Shown in pieces: positions 35,275 through 43,287 of a DNA stretch of 64,000 bases. The position numbers were made by a program, and so were the translations under genes. The notes under the pieces were generated by a model, which was not told the DNA's origin, made no database searches, and saw only the letters and a list, made by a program, of their open reading frames with translations. Where the stretch lies: contig JAVJRK010000010.1 in the NCBI GenBank assembly GCA_040218445.1, positions 248,001-312,000 on the forward strand, in the 5' to 3' direction. Source of the stretch: UBA1479 sp040218445 (GTDB lineage Bacteria > Pseudomonadota > Alphaproteobacteria > Rhodospirillales > Casp-alpha2). Positions within the stretch are counted from its first letter, which is position 1. Every line of letters starts with the position of its first letter.

Positions 35275-35997
35275 TTATTCCACGACCTTATAGCCCACAC
35301 CTTTCATCGTCAGGATGATGGCCGGGCGTTTGGGATCGGGTTCAATCTTACGGCGCAGGCGCGAGATATAGGTGTCGATGGTGCGGTCCAGGGGGGCATC
35401 GTCAAAGCCGCTGACCGCATCCAGCAAGGTATCGCGGCCGACCACCCGGCCCGGATGGCGTGCCAGGGCCGCCAGGACAAGAAATTCCGATTTGGTGAAG
35501 TCGACATCTTCGCCGCCCGGTCCCGTCACCGTGAAGCCATCCAGATCGATGGTCCAGCCGGAGAACCGGGACACCTTTCCCGCCCCTTTGACCGACGCCA
35601 CACCCGCATGTGAAACACTGCCGACCGTGGCCGATTTGGCCCGGGCCAGGGTGTTGCGGACCCGCAGGATCAGCTCCGCCGGATCGACCCCCTTGGTCAC
35701 ATAATCATCCGCCCCCAGTTCCAGCGCCGCCACGCGGTGTTCGGTCGTGGTCCGCGCACTGAGCACGATGATCGGCACGTTGGAACGTGTGCGGATCTTG
35801 CGGATCAGGGTCAGGCCGTCTTCGTCCGGCAGGCCCAGGTCCGTGATGATCAGATCGGGCGGGCGGGCTTCCATCGCCGCAAGGGCCGCTTCCGCCGTTT
35901 CCACGGCCTCCACATCATGCCCATCGCCGCCCAAATGGGCGCTCAGCAGCCCGCTGACCAGCACGTCGTCTTCAACCAGGAGAATGCGTTCGTTCAT
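35275..35997 (-). CDS. OmpR-family response regulator (orphan)
   Basis: 240 residues. The receiver has the acidic pair Asp10-Asp11 (VEDDV), phosphoacceptor Asp53 (LIITDLGLPDEDG), Thr/Ser in VLSART, and Lys in DDYVTKG; the usual Pro after that Lys is a Gly. A winged-helix DNA-binding domain follows (about 145-240: LTKSEF-like DFTKSEFLVLAALARHPG, RTIDTYISRLRRKIEPD, GVGYKVVE). No histidine kinase is adjacent. Three phased GTCAGG repeats lie just upstream of the gene and could be its own target. Confidence 0.93.
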   Translation of the reverse strand: MNERILLVEDDVLVSGLLSAHLGGDGHDVEAVETAEAALAAMEARPPDLIITDLGLPDEDGLTLIRKIRTRSNVPIIVLSARTTTEHRVAALELGADDYVTKGVDPAELILRVRNTLARAKSATVGSVSHAGVASVKGAGKVSRFSGWTIDLDGFTVTGPGGEDVDFTKSEFLVLAALARHPGRVVGRDTLLDAVSGFDDAPLDRTIDTYISRLRRKIEPDPKRPAIILTMKGVGYKVVE

Positions 35998-36043
35998 GGC
36001 GCACAGAATATTCGGATTGGCGGGGGGGTCCAGATTTATCGCT

Positions 36044-36078
36044 GTCAGGTTGAGTCAGGCGCCAGTCAGGTTGGCGCC
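36044..36078. promoter_or_regulatory. Phased GTCAGG direct repeats with overlapping GGCGCC symmetry
   Basis: GTCAGG occurs at 36044, 36054 and 36065, i.e. 10 and 11 bases apart, one helical turn each. Overlapping them, GGCGCCA (36058-36064) and TGGCGCC (36072-36078) form an inverted repeat. Direct repeats at this spacing are the usual binding pattern of OmpR-type regulators, and an OmpR-type regulator starts at 35997. Confidence 0.6.
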
Positions 36079-36174
36079 ATTCATGGTCCAGCCCGAGGCC
36101 TCATAAAGGGGCATCGGGATCGGATATCCCGGTCGATTTTCACAGAACGTGGGCCGTTCCAAGGGATCAAGACC

Positions 36175-36564
36175 ATGAAAACCATCGCTCGCAACACAGC
36201 TATCGCCATCGCCGTTCTGGCAGTTATATTCGCCGCGCAACCGGGTATTGCCGCTGAAACGGAACTGGCCCAGGCCCGCGCACCGCGTCTGGACATGGTG
36301 ATCGATGCCCGCTGCGAAGGGGGTGCTGCCGTGTTCCGCATGAAGAACCGCGGCAGCATGTGGCCGAAAACGGGCAGCTTGATGGTTATGACCCACGACG
36401 GCGAGAAGGTTCTGCACAAGCGGGAAATGCGTTTCGCCATCAATCAGACCGCGACCGTGCGCTACCTGAAGGCCGCCAAGTACCCCGCCGGCGTGACGCT
36501 TTACATCCGCCCGCGCTGGGAAGACCGCGGATACGGCTCCGGCGTCCGCCTGCGTTGCAACTAA
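36175..36564 (+). CDS. Small secreted protein with two cysteines
   Basis: 129 residues from the ATG at 36175 (AAGGGATCAAGACC upstream). Residues 1-27 are a typical signal peptide (MKTIARNTAIAIAVLAVIFA, then QPGIAAE). The mature part is short, basic and beta-rich, with one Cys near the start (DARCEGG) and one at the end (LRCN), probably forming a disulfide. No family recognised; the AVFRMKNRGSMWP stretch resembles the beta-strands of CARDB-like or immunoglobulin-like domains only loosely. It is divergent from the OmpR-type regulator with the phased repeats between them. Confidence 0.75.
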   Translation: MKTIARNTAIAIAVLAVIFAAQPGIAAETELAQARAPRLDMVIDARCEGGAAVFRMKNRGSMWPKTGSLMVMTHDGEKVLHKREMRFAINQTATVRYLKAAKYPAGVTLYIRPRWEDRGYGSGVRLRCN

Positions 36565-36594
36565 TCGATCAACGACAAATCCACCTGCCGATCG

Positions 36595-38937
36595 TCAGTC
36601 CGCATAGGCCTTGACGATCGCAGCCGCGTCCAACCCATAGACCCGGTATAGATCGTCGACCGTGCCGCACTGGCCGAAGTCCTCGACCCCGAGTGCGCTC
36701 ACCCGGTGGCCCTGAACCCCACCCAGCCAGCTGAGCGTTGCCGGATGACCGTCGATCATGGTAACCAGCTTGCCCCCCGGCTTGATGGCGCCCAGCAGCT
36801 TGGCGGCATGGCTTTTCGCACCCTTGGCGCGCCAATCCGAATAAAGCCGGTCGGGCGAGGTCACGGCCAGGATGCCTGGGCCGCCTTTGCCAGCAAGTTT
36901 CTGTACCGCGGCCATGGCTTCCGGCGCCAAGGCACCTGTGTAAACGATGGCGCCCGCATCCTTACCCGAAGGCTCTTTCAGCCAATAGGCCCCCTGGATG
37001 ACCTGATCGGCCAGAGCCTTGGTCATCTTCCGGTCAATTTGTTCCAACGGGCGGGTCGACAGCCGCAGATAGACCGACCCACCATGATCGGCCTGCATAT
37101 GGCCGAAGCCCCAGCGCATGACGGCTTCGAGCTCATCCGCATAGGCCGGTTCGAAATAGGCCAGGCCCGGCTGACCCATGCCGATCATGGGCGTGGCGAT
37201 GGACTGATGAGCGCCGCCTTCGGGCGCCAGCGTAACCCCCGAGGGGGTCGCGACGACCATGAAGCGTGCGTCCTGATAACAGGCGTAATTGAGGGCATCC
37301 AGGCCGCGCTGGATGAACGGGTCGTACAACGTGCCGATGGGCAGCAGACGTTCGCCGAACAAGGAATGGCTGAGCCCCAATGCCGAGAGCGCCAGGAACA
37401 GGTTGTTTTCGGCAATGCCCAGTTCCAAGTGCTGGCCTTCGTCGTTGGCGCCCCATTTCTGGACCGAAGGCACATTGACCTTGCGGAAGGTGTCTTCCTT
37501 TTCCTCCATGGCGAAGATGCCGCGCCGGTTGACCCAGGGTCCCAGGTTGGTCGAAACGGTGACATCCGGCGAAGTCGTGACGATGCGGTCAGCGAACTCG
37601 TGATCCATGGCCGCCATTTCGAACAATATCTTGCCGAAGGATTCCTGGGTCGATGCCTTGCCGGTACCCGTTTGCGCCAGCTTTTCGGGCACGGCGACGG
37701 TCTTGGCCGCATGGCGCCGGGGCTTGCCGCCCTCGGCCATGAAGGGGGTCGAGCGGATAAAATCGCTCAGTTCCTCGGCCCGGTCTTCCATGCCGGCAAA
37801 GGGCTCCCATTCCTGGCCTTCCTTGATGCCCAGATCTTTTTGAAAACCCTTCAGCTGGTCGGGCGTCAGAATGCCCGCGTGGTTGTCCTTGTGACCGGCC
37901 AGCGGCAGGCCCCAGCCCTTGATGGTATAGGCCAGGAAACAGGTCGGCACGTCGTCATCGGCGGATTTGAAGGCCTCGCAGATGGTTTCCAGGCAATGTC
38001 CGCCCAGGTTGGACATCAGGTCCTGCAGCTCATCGTCCGTATGGGCCGCCAGCAGTTCGGGCACGCCGGGCGCATTGCCGATATCGGCCGTCAGATGATC
38101 GCGCCAGGCTGCCCCCCCCTGGAAAGTCAGGGCCGCGTACATGTCATTGGGGCAGTCGTTGATCCATTTCTTCAAGGCTTTGCCGCCCGGGCGCTTGAAG
38201 GCCTCCATCATCAGCTTGCCGTACTTCATGACGACGACGCGCCAGCCGGCGGCGCGGAACAGGCGGTCGATCAAGCGGAACAGCTTGTCGTTGACCACGC
38301 CGTCCAGGCTTTGACGGTTGTAATCGATGATCCACCAGCAGTTCCGAAGGTTATGTTTCCAGCCTTCCAGAATGGCTTCGTACATATTGCCTTCGTCCAT
38401 TTCCGCATCGCCGACCAGGGCGATCATGCGTCCCGGCTGGCGTTCACGAACCGTTTCGAAATGGCGGCGGGTATAATCCTGGGTCAGGGAGGCAAACATC
38501 GCCATGGCCGGGCCCAGCCCGACGGAGCCGGTCGAGAAATCCACATCGTCCGCATCCTTGGTGCGCGACGGATAACTTTGCGCGCCGCCCAGACCGCGGA
38601 AATTTTCAAGGTTCTCCCGGCTTTGATTGCCCGTCAGATACTGGATCGCGTGGAACACGGGGCTGGCATGGGGTTTGACCGCAACCCGGTCCTGCGGACG
38701 CAGGGCATGAAAATACAGCGCCGTCATCAAAGCCGCCGAGGACGCACAGGATGCCTGATGCCCGCCGACCTTGACCTCGCCTTTAGCGCGCAGGTGGTTG
38801 GCATTGTGGACGGTCCAGGTCGCGAGCCACAGAATCCGTTTCTGCAGGTCCGTCAGATGCGCCAAGGTTTCCGCATCGGGGGCAGCGCCGGGGTTGGGTT
38901 CGATCATCAGATGGTTGGGCGTGTCGAGGGGGGCCAT
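36595..38937 (-). CDS. AceE/MdeB-type 2-oxoacid dehydrogenase E1 (transketolase-like)
   Basis: 780 residues. The thiamine-diphosphate motif is GDAEMDEGNMYEAILEG...NRQSLDG, with His-rich HNANHLRAKGEVKVGGHQAS near the N-terminus, as in homodimeric pyruvate dehydrogenase E1. The pyrimidine-binding domain has ENNLFLALSALGLSHSLFG. It is shorter than AceE of enterobacteria, and no E2 or E3 gene is nearby. The divergent Lrp gene recalls the mdeB/mdeR pair of 2-ketobutyrate dehydrogenase E1 and its regulator in Pseudomonas. The substrate could be pyruvate, 2-oxobutyrate or another short 2-oxoacid. CGGAG lies six bases upstream of the start. Confidence 0.85.
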   Translation of the reverse strand: MAPLDTPNHLMIEPNPGAAPDAETLAHLTDLQKRILWLATWTVHNANHLRAKGEVKVGGHQASCASSAALMTALYFHALRPQDRVAVKPHASPVFHAIQYLTGNQSRENLENFRGLGGAQSYPSRTKDADDVDFSTGSVGLGPAMAMFASLTQDYTRRHFETVRERQPGRMIALVGDAEMDEGNMYEAILEGWKHNLRNCWWIIDYNRQSLDGVVNDKLFRLIDRLFRAAGWRVVVMKYGKLMMEAFKRPGGKALKKWINDCPNDMYAALTFQGGAAWRDHLTADIGNAPGVPELLAAHTDDELQDLMSNLGGHCLETICEAFKSADDDVPTCFLAYTIKGWGLPLAGHKDNHAGILTPDQLKGFQKDLGIKEGQEWEPFAGMEDRAEELSDFIRSTPFMAEGGKPRRHAAKTVAVPEKLAQTGTGKASTQESFGKILFEMAAMDHEFADRIVTTSPDVTVSTNLGPWVNRRGIFAMEEKEDTFRKVNVPSVQKWGANDEGQHLELGIAENNLFLALSALGLSHSLFGERLLPIGTLYDPFIQRGLDALNYACYQDARFMVVATPSGVTLAPEGGAHQSIATPMIGMGQPGLAYFEPAYADELEAVMRWGFGHMQADHGGSVYLRLSTRPLEQIDRKMTKALADQVIQGAYWLKEPSGKDAGAIVYTGALAPEAMAAVQKLAGKGGPGILAVTSPDRLYSDWRAKGAKSHAAKLLGAIKPGGKLVTMIDGHPATLSWLGGVQGHRVSALGVEDFGQCGTVDDLYRVYGLDAAAIVKAYAD

Positions 38938-38977
38938 GGATGTCTCCGGAAAGGAAATGCGCGAAATCGCATTATCA

Positions 38978-38993
38978 GGCGCAATTCTACGCC
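38978..38993. promoter_or_regulatory. Putative Lrp-type operator
   Basis: GGCG-CAATTCTA-CGCC is an imperfect palindrome with an AT-rich centre in the divergent gap between the E1 gene and the Lrp-family gene, the arrangement expected for an autoregulated Lrp/MdeR-like repressor/activator. Confidence 0.45.
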
Positions 38994-39082
38994 AATTTCC
39001 CCGCTATTTGGTTGCGAGTTGCGGCGTTGAATGAGATGTTTACGCAATTAATTTCCACCTTACCGATAGATTTTGGTGAAAA

Positions 39083-39568
39083 ATGCCAGAAACCCCTGAC
39101 CCCACGACACTGGACGCCATCGACCGCCGTATCCTGAAGGCCATGCAGGCCAATGCCCGCATGCGCAACGTGGACCTGGCCGATGCGGTCGGCCTGTCTG
39201 CCTCGCCCTGCCTGCGCCGGGTCAAGCGGCTGGAAGATGCAGGCGTAATCCGCGATTACGTCACCCTGGTCGATCAGCAGGCCGTGGGCCTGCCCGTGTC
39301 GATCTTCATCAGCGTGACGTTGGAACGTCAGGTCGAAAAGGCGCTAGAGGAATTCGAAGCCGCGATCCGGTCCTGGCCCGAGGTCATGGAATGCTATCTG
39401 ATGACCGGCGACGCGGATTACCTTTTGCGCGTCGTCACCTCGGACCTCGCCGCCTACGAGCGGTTCTTGATGGATCGGCTGACGCGGGTCATCGGCGTCG
39501 CCTCCATCAAATCCAGTTTTTCCCTGAAACAGGTGGTCTACCGCACGGCGCTGCCGGTCGCGGAATAA
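39083..39568 (+). CDS. Lrp/AsnC family transcriptional regulator
   Basis: 161 residues. An N-terminal helix-turn-helix (TLDAIDRRILKAMQANARMR, VDLADAVGLSASPCLRRVKRLEDAGVI) precedes the RAM/AsnC ligand-binding domain (GLPVSIFISVTLER, SWPEVMECYLMTGDADYLLRVV). It resembles BkdR/MdeR-type local regulators. The ligand is probably an amino acid or the 2-oxoacid handled by the divergent E1 enzyme. Confidence 0.93.
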   Translation: MPETPDPTTLDAIDRRILKAMQANARMRNVDLADAVGLSASPCLRRVKRLEDAGVIRDYVTLVDQQAVGLPVSIFISVTLERQVEKALEEFEAAIRSWPEVMECYLMTGDADYLLRVVTSDLAAYERFLMDRLTRVIGVASIKSSFSLKQVVYRTALPVAE

Positions 39569-39583
39569 CCCCGGTCCCGCCGC

Positions 39584-39907
39584 CTATTTTTTATCGACGT
39601 CGATATAGCCCCGTTCGATCGCGGTCTCGATCATCTGGGCGCCATGGATCAGCTCGTCGTAGGACCGGCGCAGCAGGTTCAATTCGCGCACCTGCTCGTC
39701 GGACGGCAGATGATCCGTGCCGTCGGCCAGTTCGATCAGGCGTTTGATGTATAAGCCCCGCGCCTTGGCCACCAACTTGAAATAGGGCGTCAGTTTCGCC
39801 CCGGACAGGTTGGGCACCAGATCGTGGATGGTTTCGCGGTTGATGTCGCGCAACATGGCCTGCATTTCCATGCGCGCACGGCCGATGTCTCTGTCATCAC
39901 TGGGCAT
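39584..39907 (-). CDS. Hypothetical helical protein (107 residues)
   Basis: Started at the ATG at 39907, with AAAGG seven bases upstream; a longer frame begins at 39970 without a site. The product is helical and charged (RARMEMQAMLRDINRETIHDL, GAKLTPYFKLVAKARGLYIKRLIELA), without cysteine, signal or membrane segment. It is convergent with the Lrp gene. I do not recognise the family. Confidence 0.65.
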   Translation of the reverse strand: MPSDDRDIGRARMEMQAMLRDINRETIHDLVPNLSGAKLTPYFKLVAKARGLYIKRLIELADGTDHLPSDEQVRELNLLRRSYDELIHGAQMIETAIERGYIDVDKK

Positions 39908-40016
39908 ATCGAGGCCTTTCGCCTGTGGGGTCCTTTCCGCGACGCTACGCCGAAACGCGGCACCTGCCAATGCGCGAAATCATCCCCGACATACCCGGCG
40001 TGACGACACGGACGGC

Positions 40017-40232
40017 CTAATCCTGGGGCAGGTCTTCTTCCAGGATGGCGATCTGCAGGGCGTAGGACACTTCGCCTTCGTCCTCGTCCCGGTGCAGCAC
40101 GCCGACAAAGGCTTCACCGAGATAGACCTCGACCGGCTGGCCTTCCTTTTTCGGCGCCTTGACGACGAACCGATTGTTGTCGAACGCGGCGCGCAGATAT
40201 TGCTGTAGGCGTGCGATTTCTGAAAGTTGCAT
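40017..40232 (-). CDS. DUF3126 family protein
   Basis: 71 residues from the ATG at 40232 (GAAGGGGAAACGG upstream). The alternating charged/hydrophobic pattern IARLQQYLRAAFDNNRFVV, then VEVYLGEAFVGVLHRDEDEG, matches the short DUF3126 family found in alphaproteobacteria. Role unknown. It is last in the dehydrogenase-ferredoxin-DUF3126 operon, 23 bases after the ferredoxin. Confidence 0.8.
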   Translation of the reverse strand: MQLSEIARLQQYLRAAFDNNRFVVKAPKKEGQPVEVYLGEAFVGVLHRDEDEGEVSYALQIAILEEDLPQD

Positions 40233-40255
40233 GGTTTTCCGTTTCCCCTTCGTTG

Positions 40256-40519
40256 TCAGATGTCCAGCACCAAGGGTGTTTTCGGCACGGAACAGCAAAT
40301 CAAAATTTCGTTTTCGGCATCGGGTTCGAACACGCCGTCGTCAGTATATTCGATTTCGCCCGCGATCTTGGCACATTGGCAGGTCGTGCAGATGCCCGAC
40401 CGGCAGCTATAGGCCAGCACCAGGTCCAAGCTTTCCGCAAGTTCGAGAATATTCTCGTGCGAACCGTCCCAGGTGCCGGTGACGCCGGAGCGCCGGAATT
40501 CTACGGTGATATCAGTCAT
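40256..40519 (-). CDS. [2Fe-2S] ferredoxin
   Basis: 87 residues from the ATG at 40519. Plant-type [2Fe-2S] cluster ligands: CRSGICTTC gives the C-x4-C-x2-C set and the fourth Cys is in ILICCS. Its ATG lies inside the end of the dehydrogenase gene (8-base overlap), which indicates translational coupling. It would be a small soluble electron carrier. The partner reductase or oxygenase is not in this window. Confidence 0.87.
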   Translation of the reverse strand: MTDITVEFRRSGVTGTWDGSHENILELAESLDLVLAYSCRSGICTTCQCAKIAGEIEYTDDGVFEPDAENEILICCSVPKTPLVLDI

Positions 40520-41588
40520 TGGCGCCCCTGACCGCGGCCAACACCGCATCCGTGACTTGGCGCGTGGTCGCGCTGCCACCCAGGTCGGGGGATACCGTGT
40601 CGCGCGATCCCGTGACCCGTTCGATCGCCGTCATCAGGCGTTGGGCGGCGGCAGGCTCGCCCAGGTGTTCCAACAGCATCACGCCGGACCAGAAACAGCC
40701 GATCGGGTTGGCCACACCCTTGCCGATGATGTCGAAGGCGGAACCGTGGATCGGCTCGAACATGGACGGGAAATCCCGCTCCGGGCGCAGGTTGGCCGTG
40801 GGCGCGATGCCGAGCGACCCGGTCAGCGCCGCCGCCAGGTCCGACAGCACGTCGGCATGCAGGTTGGTGGCGACGATGGTGTCCAGGGTTTCGGGCTTCA
40901 GCACCATGCGGGTGGTCATGGCATCGACCAGCATCTTGTCCGTTTCGACATCTGGATAATCCTTGCGCACGACCTCGAACACATCGTCCCAGAACACCAT
41001 GCCGTGGCGCTGCGCGTTTGATTTGGTGACCAGGGTCAATTTCTTACGCGGACGCGAACGCGCCAGTTCCAGGGCGAAGCGCTGGATGCGCTCGACCCCC
41101 GCGCGGGTGAACACGGCAACGTCCATGCCGACTTCTTCCGCAAGGCCCGTATGCACGCGGCCGCCGACGCCGGCGTATTCGCCTTCGGAATTTTCCCGCA
41201 CGATGACCCAGTCCAGATCGCCCGGCTTGACGTCCTTCAGGGGCCCATCGATGCCCGGCAGCAGCTTGGACGGCCGCACGTTGGCGTATTGATCCAGGGT
41301 CTGGCAGATCTTCAGGCGCAGGCCCCACAGGGTGATGTGATCAGGGATGTCCGGGTCGCCGGCAGAGCCGAAATAGATGGCATCGAACGGTTTCAGCGTT
41401 TCGACCCCGTCTTCCGGCATCATCACGCCGTACTTGCGATAATAATCGCCGCCCCAGTCGAATGTTTCGACCTTGAGCGAGAATCCGCCATCCCTTTCGG
41501 CGACCGCATTCAGCACCTCGACGCCGGCCTCGACGACTTCCGGCCCGATGCCGTCCCCACCGATGGCTGCAATTCGGTATTCACCCAT
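40512..41588 (-). CDS. Tartrate / D-malate dehydrogenase (isocitrate-dehydrogenase family)
   Basis: 358 residues from the ATG at 41588 (GGAG upstream, TTATGGAG). It belongs to the NAD-dependent beta-decarboxylating dehydrogenases. Features are IAAIGGDGIGPEVVEAGVEVL, NVRPSKLLPGI, VIVRENSEGEYAGVGG, VTKSNAQRHGMVFWDD, and LHADVLSDLAAALTGSLG, PIHGSAFDIIGKGVANP. The RENSEGEY loop and length fit the TtuC/DmlA branch, which oxidises tartrate, D-malate or related hydroxyacids, rather than LeuB. A promoter-like site lies just upstream on the minus strand. Confidence 0.88.
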   Translation of the reverse strand: MGEYRIAAIGGDGIGPEVVEAGVEVLNAVAERDGGFSLKVETFDWGGDYYRKYGVMMPEDGVETLKPFDAIYFGSAGDPDIPDHITLWGLRLKICQTLDQYANVRPSKLLPGIDGPLKDVKPGDLDWVIVRENSEGEYAGVGGRVHTGLAEEVGMDVAVFTRAGVERIQRFALELARSRPRKKLTLVTKSNAQRHGMVFWDDVFEVVRKDYPDVETDKMLVDAMTTRMVLKPETLDTIVATNLHADVLSDLAAALTGSLGIAPTANLRPERDFPSMFEPIHGSAFDIIGKGVANPIGCFWSGVMLLEHLGEPAAAQRLMTAIERVTGSRDTVSPDLGGSATTRQVTDAVLAAVRGAND

Positions 41589-41636
41589 GGTCAAATTTTC
41601 TCCATAATTTAATCGGACGTTGACTCCCGACCGGTT

Positions 41637-41664
41637 TGAATAGTGGAATTTCCGCCCGGGTCAA
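41637..41664 (-). promoter_or_regulatory. Sigma70-like promoter for the dehydrogenase-ferredoxin operon
   Basis: On the minus strand TTGACC (41664-41659) and TATTCA (41642-41637) are 16 bases apart, about 50 bases before the start at 41588. Confidence 0.5.
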
Positions 41665-41713
41665 GGCGTCCGGCGGATAAAATGGTAAAATTCTCAACAG
41701 CAAACGACGATAC

Positions 41714-42148
41714 ATGCCTCGATTGAATCACATGACGGCCTGGACGTTCTTCGTCGACTGGTGCCAAAAACGGGGCCTGAAACCGCTGCCGGCCAACCCC
41801 TGGACGGTGGCGGCCTATGCCCGCTGGTGCGAAGCCAACCATCACTATCAGACCATCGTCGACATGGTGAAGGCGATCGCCAAGGAGCACATGCGCAAAT
41901 CGCGCAAGCGCCCGGACCGTCATCCCCTGGTGACCCGGACCTTGAACTTGATCGCCAAGCGCCAGGAACAGTTGGAAGAAGACAAACACCGCGCCGCCGA
42001 CCTGTTCCCCGACGAGGATTTCGTCCCCGACGCCGCCGAAACGGCGACCGCCCGGGTCCAGCGCGAAGTTCAGACCCGCACCCAGGGCTTTCGCCGGGCG
42101 TTACGGGCAACGCCGAAACTAGTGTCGCGCCGCCCCTCCATGACCTGA
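41714..42148 (+). CDS. Integrase-like core-binding (SAM-like) domain protein without catalytic domain
   Basis: 144 residues. The first 80 residues read like the N-terminal core-binding domain of tyrosine recombinases: TFFVDWCQKRGLKPLPANPWTVAAYARWCE..., with the usual TI...V.AI...H pattern before a basic linker. No catalytic Arg/His/Tyr domain follows; instead there is a charged tail to the stop. It could be a remnant of an integrase or a domesticated DNA-binding protein. The ribosome-binding site is weak, and a second ATG lies six codons in. Codon use resembles the core genes around it, which argues against recent arrival. Confidence 0.6.
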   Translation: MPRLNHMTAWTFFVDWCQKRGLKPLPANPWTVAAYARWCEANHHYQTIVDMVKAIAKEHMRKSRKRPDRHPLVTRTLNLIAKRQEQLEEDKHRAADLFPDEDFVPDAAETATARVQREVQTRTQGFRRALRATPKLVSRRPSMT

Positions 42149-42179
42149 CGCCGCACCTTATCTTGCACGACCTGCCCGG

Positions 42180-43211
42180 TTATTCGATGTTCAAACTGCG
42201 TTCGATGCGGAAGGTTTCCGTCGCCCCTTTGTCGTCCGTGCGTTCCAACACCGCGATGCCCTGATACACCCCACGATGCCAATCGACGGTCTTGCGCTTG
42301 CCGATGAAGCGCATGACCCGGGCCTGGGTCTTTTTCTGGGTAAAGGTCTTATCCGCGACCTTGCGGTCGCCCGGACCGGTCAGCGTCAGGGTCAGCCGGT
42401 CGCCTTTTTCCAGCCAGAAGGCATCGACCCAGAACGCCAAAATGGGCGATTTATCGGACAGGCGCGTATCGCGGTAGAACCCGCGCCGCAGGGCGATGGC
42501 ATTGACCTCTGCCGGGGCGAAGCCCGCATCGTACAGGGCCGTTGCCGTGCCTTTCAGCTTGGCCAGCGTAGGGGAATCCCACAACGGCGAAGGTCCGAGC
42601 CGGCAATCGGCACGGCGCGCCAGCCCCACAAAGGGATCGATCACCTTGCCATCCTTACGCACGCCCAGATGGACATGGGGGAATTCGGCCAGGCCGGAAG
42701 ATCCGACGAACCCCAGCTTATCGCCCTTTTCCACCCGCTGGTCCCGCCTGACGGTCAGCGAGCCGCGCCGCAGGTGGCAGTAATAGGTTTCCCATCCGCC
42801 GCCGTGGTTGACCGCGACCGAATTGCCGCATCCCCGGCCTTTCACGACCTCGTGCCCGGCCTGGGAGATATCGCCGTCCAGCATGCCGTCGCGCAGGCGC
42901 AGCACCGTGCCCGCCGCCGCCGCGACCACGGGAATGCCGTCTTCCATCTTGGAATAGTCGCGGATCGCGATGTCGACGCCCGTATGTCCGTTATAGCTTT
43001 GCACGTTGCAGGCGTAATCCTTCACGCCGGGACCGTCGTCGTGATCGACCTGGTTGACCAGCCAGCAGGTCCGCCCCGGCTCGCACAGCGCCGGCAGACC
43101 CAGAGACGGCGGCCCGCCGTCCTTGGCATGAACAGGGCCTGAGATGACGGTGAAAACCAGACAGGCCGCCAGAAAAAAGGCGGAAAAACACAAGGTTTTG
43201 TTCGGCGGCAC
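42180..43211 (-). CDS. M23 family metallopeptidase with a C-terminal unknown domain
   Basis: 343 residues from a GTG at 43211 with GGGAG seven bases upstream (an ATG at 43235 is in frame but poorly placed). A signal peptide (about 1-30) is followed by the LytM domain with GHTGVDIAI and the HVHLG motif, giving the zinc ligands His, Asp and His. Catalytic residues therefore look intact, so it should cut peptidoglycan cross-links or another glycyl bond in the periplasm. The C-terminal 140 residues (from about 205) form a domain I do not recognise (AFWLEKGDRLTLTLTGPG). It is divergent from the MaoC gene. Confidence 0.88.
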   Translation of the reverse strand: MPPNKTLCFSAFFLAACLVFTVISGPVHAKDGGPPSLGLPALCEPGRTCWLVNQVDHDDGPGVKDYACNVQSYNGHTGVDIAIRDYSKMEDGIPVVAAAAGTVLRLRDGMLDGDISQAGHEVVKGRGCGNSVAVNHGGGWETYYCHLRRGSLTVRRDQRVEKGDKLGFVGSSGLAEFPHVHLGVRKDGKVIDPFVGLARRADCRLGPSPLWDSPTLAKLKGTATALYDAGFAPAEVNAIALRRGFYRDTRLSDKSPILAFWVDAFWLEKGDRLTLTLTGPGDRKVADKTFTQKKTQARVMRFIGKRKTVDWHRGVYQGIAVLERTDDKGATETFRIERSLNIE

Positions 43212-43287
43212 GATCGATCTCCCTTTCCGCGGCATGCTACACGCGCCGCACGGGGCCGCAAAACATTCCCTTGCCGCCCTGCTTATT

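Noticed and set aside
36706..39030. 774-codon plus-strand reading frame opposite the E1 gene
   Set aside because: Antisense shadow of the transketolase-like gene with no domain signature; codon periodicity fits the minus strand.
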